NCBI GenBank assembly: GCA_963974055.1
Contig: CAXBCP010000032.1
Coordinates: 1 to 52,537, forward strand
Source of the DNA: CAXBCP01 sp963974055
GTDB lineage: Bacteria > Pseudomonadota > Alphaproteobacteria > MPNO01 > UBA830
Direction: 5' to 3'
DNA length: 52,537 bases
Part shown: in pieces, positions 51,708-52,537 of the stretch
How positions within the stretch are numbered: position 1 is the first letter of the stretch
How the letters are laid out: every line of letters starts with the position of its first letter
Position numbers and translations under genes: made by a program
The notes under the pieces: generated by a model
The model's database searches: none
Told to the model about the DNA's origin: nothing
The model's input: the letters and a program-made list of their open reading frames with translations, nothing else

Positions 51708-52250
51708 TACGACACGAAATCAGTCTGTCATGCCACTTGGCACATTACATATTCGTGAGCCACCCTATTCTCAGCCGCAAGTAACGCGGAAAGCATGCCC
51801 CGGATTTGTACCTGACCAGCATGAGCACACTAAGGTCGTAATCGTGAAAAACGCTCCCTGATCGTGCCGAAATCTGCCCTGTTCCATGGAACATTATCGC
51901 TGTTACTGACTTTAGGGAATGCGCATCTAAAGTCCCAGTATCCTGCCTCTTTCAGGACGCTGCGGCGCGAAATTCAGGCTAGATTGGCCCGAATTCCCTG
52001 TATTTACCCTGAAGATCAGGGAAAACTCGCGGAGACGAGTTCGCACCAGACTTGCTGCACCGCCAATTTTTCCTATCTGACAGAGATATATCAGTCCAAT
52101 TTCGGTGTCGCCGCCGGAACGCCAGCGTTCTGCGGGCTTTCGCAGGCGATGATCGGATATTCGGAACCGGAGAACAGCGCCCGGGAGAGATTTGGCGGAT
52201 TATGGCCCGGTTATCTCTTTGGGCCTAAAAACCGGTTCCGATTTGCGGCG
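51708..52250. other. 543-bp gap before the serine recombinase
   Basis: No gene called. At 51772-51795 lies the 24-bp repeat. The stretch from about 51870 to 52240 resembles the 3' flank often seen after recombinase-family genes (I recognise no coding sequence in it); a 130-codon open frame on the plus strand at 51864 has no family resemblance. Confidence 0.4.
51772..51795. repeat. 24-bp direct repeat, copy 2
   Basis: Identical to 34992-35015; see that entry. The copy lies 65 bases after the ATPase stop and before the recombinase flank. Confidence 0.8.
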
Positions 52251-52537
52251 TTATGATGCTGCCTGGAACCTCAGAACACGCCTCTGTTCGGCCCAATCAA
52301 GGGGCAGATCGACCCGTTTGATAAGCATCTCGGCGGTCAGGTCTACCGGTTGCGTTCCGGTGAGGATAGCTTCGACGATATCGGGTGCCAGAAAGGCCAA
52401 CGGCAGTAGCTGTCCCACATACCTTGTGGAAATCCCTTCGGTTTTTGCGATAGTTGCCGACGATAAATGTTTCCCTGATGCCAGAGCATCCATCCAACGA
52501 TGCGCCCGCGCGATGGCTTTGATCAGTGCGGCGTCGG
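52251..52537 (-). CDS. Serine recombinase family protein, C-terminal part (runs off the window)
   Basis: Reads LIKAIARAHRWMDAL near the window edge, then KTEGISTRYVGQLLPLAFLA then PDIVEAILTGTQPVDLTAEM and DLPLDWAEQRRVLRF: the C-terminal end shared by large serine recombinases of alphaproteobacterial mobile elements. The catalytic N-terminus lies to the right of the window. The short frame beginning MDALASG is only an internal methionine. It may mobilise the adjacent metal-resistance region. Confidence 0.78.
   Translation of the reverse strand, partial: DAALIKAIARAHRWMDALASGKHLSSATIAKTEGISTRYVGQLLPLAFLAPDIVEAILTGTQPVDLTAEMLIKRVDLPLDWAEQRRVLRFQAAS

Noticed and set aside
51864..52256. 130-codon plus-strand frame before the recombinase
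   Set aside because: Opposes the recombinase flank, shows no family or initiation signal, and the sequence resembles a non-coding recombinase flank.

Overview
The window looks like a mosaic accessory region from an alphaproteobacterium. The evidence is family resemblance (DUF5681 and ParB-methylase phage-type genes, alphaproteobacterial-looking mer genes, a recombinase-family serine recombinase tail) plus moderately high GC; species cannot be told from the sequence alone. It contains no rRNA, no complete tRNA and no CRISPR array. It does contain many recombination scars: a tRNA-fMet 3' fragment, three IS6-family transposase relics, an IS3 orfA relic, a copied piece of ynfA, an amidohydrolase relic and a truncated MerR-type gene.

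Region 1 (1-3.6 kb, minus strand) is a phage-derived block: two DUF5681-type proteins, a ParB-like/DNA methylase fusion and an Mrr-like nuclease. Region 2 (3.6-23.3 kb) is a defence island. A XRE regulator gene with its control region occurs twice as 250-bp direct repeats (3613-3862 and 22941-23190, about 94% identical). Between them lies a plus-strand operon: Res-like helicase-nuclease, an unknown 246-aa protein, a beta-class methyltransferase, an OLD/TOPRIM-type ATPase, and a RelE-like/UvrD helicase fusion. A membrane-anchored small protein, an HTH protein and a 1288-aa nuclease-STAND NTPase follow on the minus strand. The island appears to end at a 47-bp fragment of initiator tRNA-Met (23228-23274) followed by a strong terminator. 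This is the arrangement left by an element integrated at the 3' end of tRNA-fMet, with the intact tRNA expected to the left of the window.

Region 3 (23.4-42.8 kb) is an aromatic-catabolic block bounded by IS6-family relics. Its first half is a divergent pair of operons. Plus strand: Rieske dioxygenase alpha and beta subunits, a phthalate-dihydrodiol-dehydrogenase-like Gfo/Idh/MocA enzyme, a LigB-type extradiol dioxygenase and a GntR regulator. Minus strand: a periplasmic binding protein, fused permease, C-C hydrolase, ABC ATPase and SDR. Together these suggest uptake, ring dihydroxylation, rearomatisation, meta-cleavage and hydrolysis of one aromatic substrate. The second half (35.5-42.5 kb, minus strand) encodes a luciferase-like flavin monooxygenase, a cupin dioxygenase, a heme-oxygenase-like diiron protein and two further paralogous Rieske oxygenases around a second GntR regulator. 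Its substrate is unknown. No ferredoxin or reductase for the three oxygenases is present.

Region 4 (42.9-51.7 kb) is heavy-metal resistance. A mer operon (merT, merP, a small CC-membrane protein, MerF-like, merA) is transcribed divergently from merR-ynfA, with matching MerR-type dyads. A second operon (MerR-HMA fusion, CcdA-like membrane protein, P1B-type ATPase with a YPC motif) has a perfect 16-bp mer-type operator. Region 5 (51.7 kb to the end) contains an IS scar repeat and the C-terminus of a serine recombinase that continues beyond the window.
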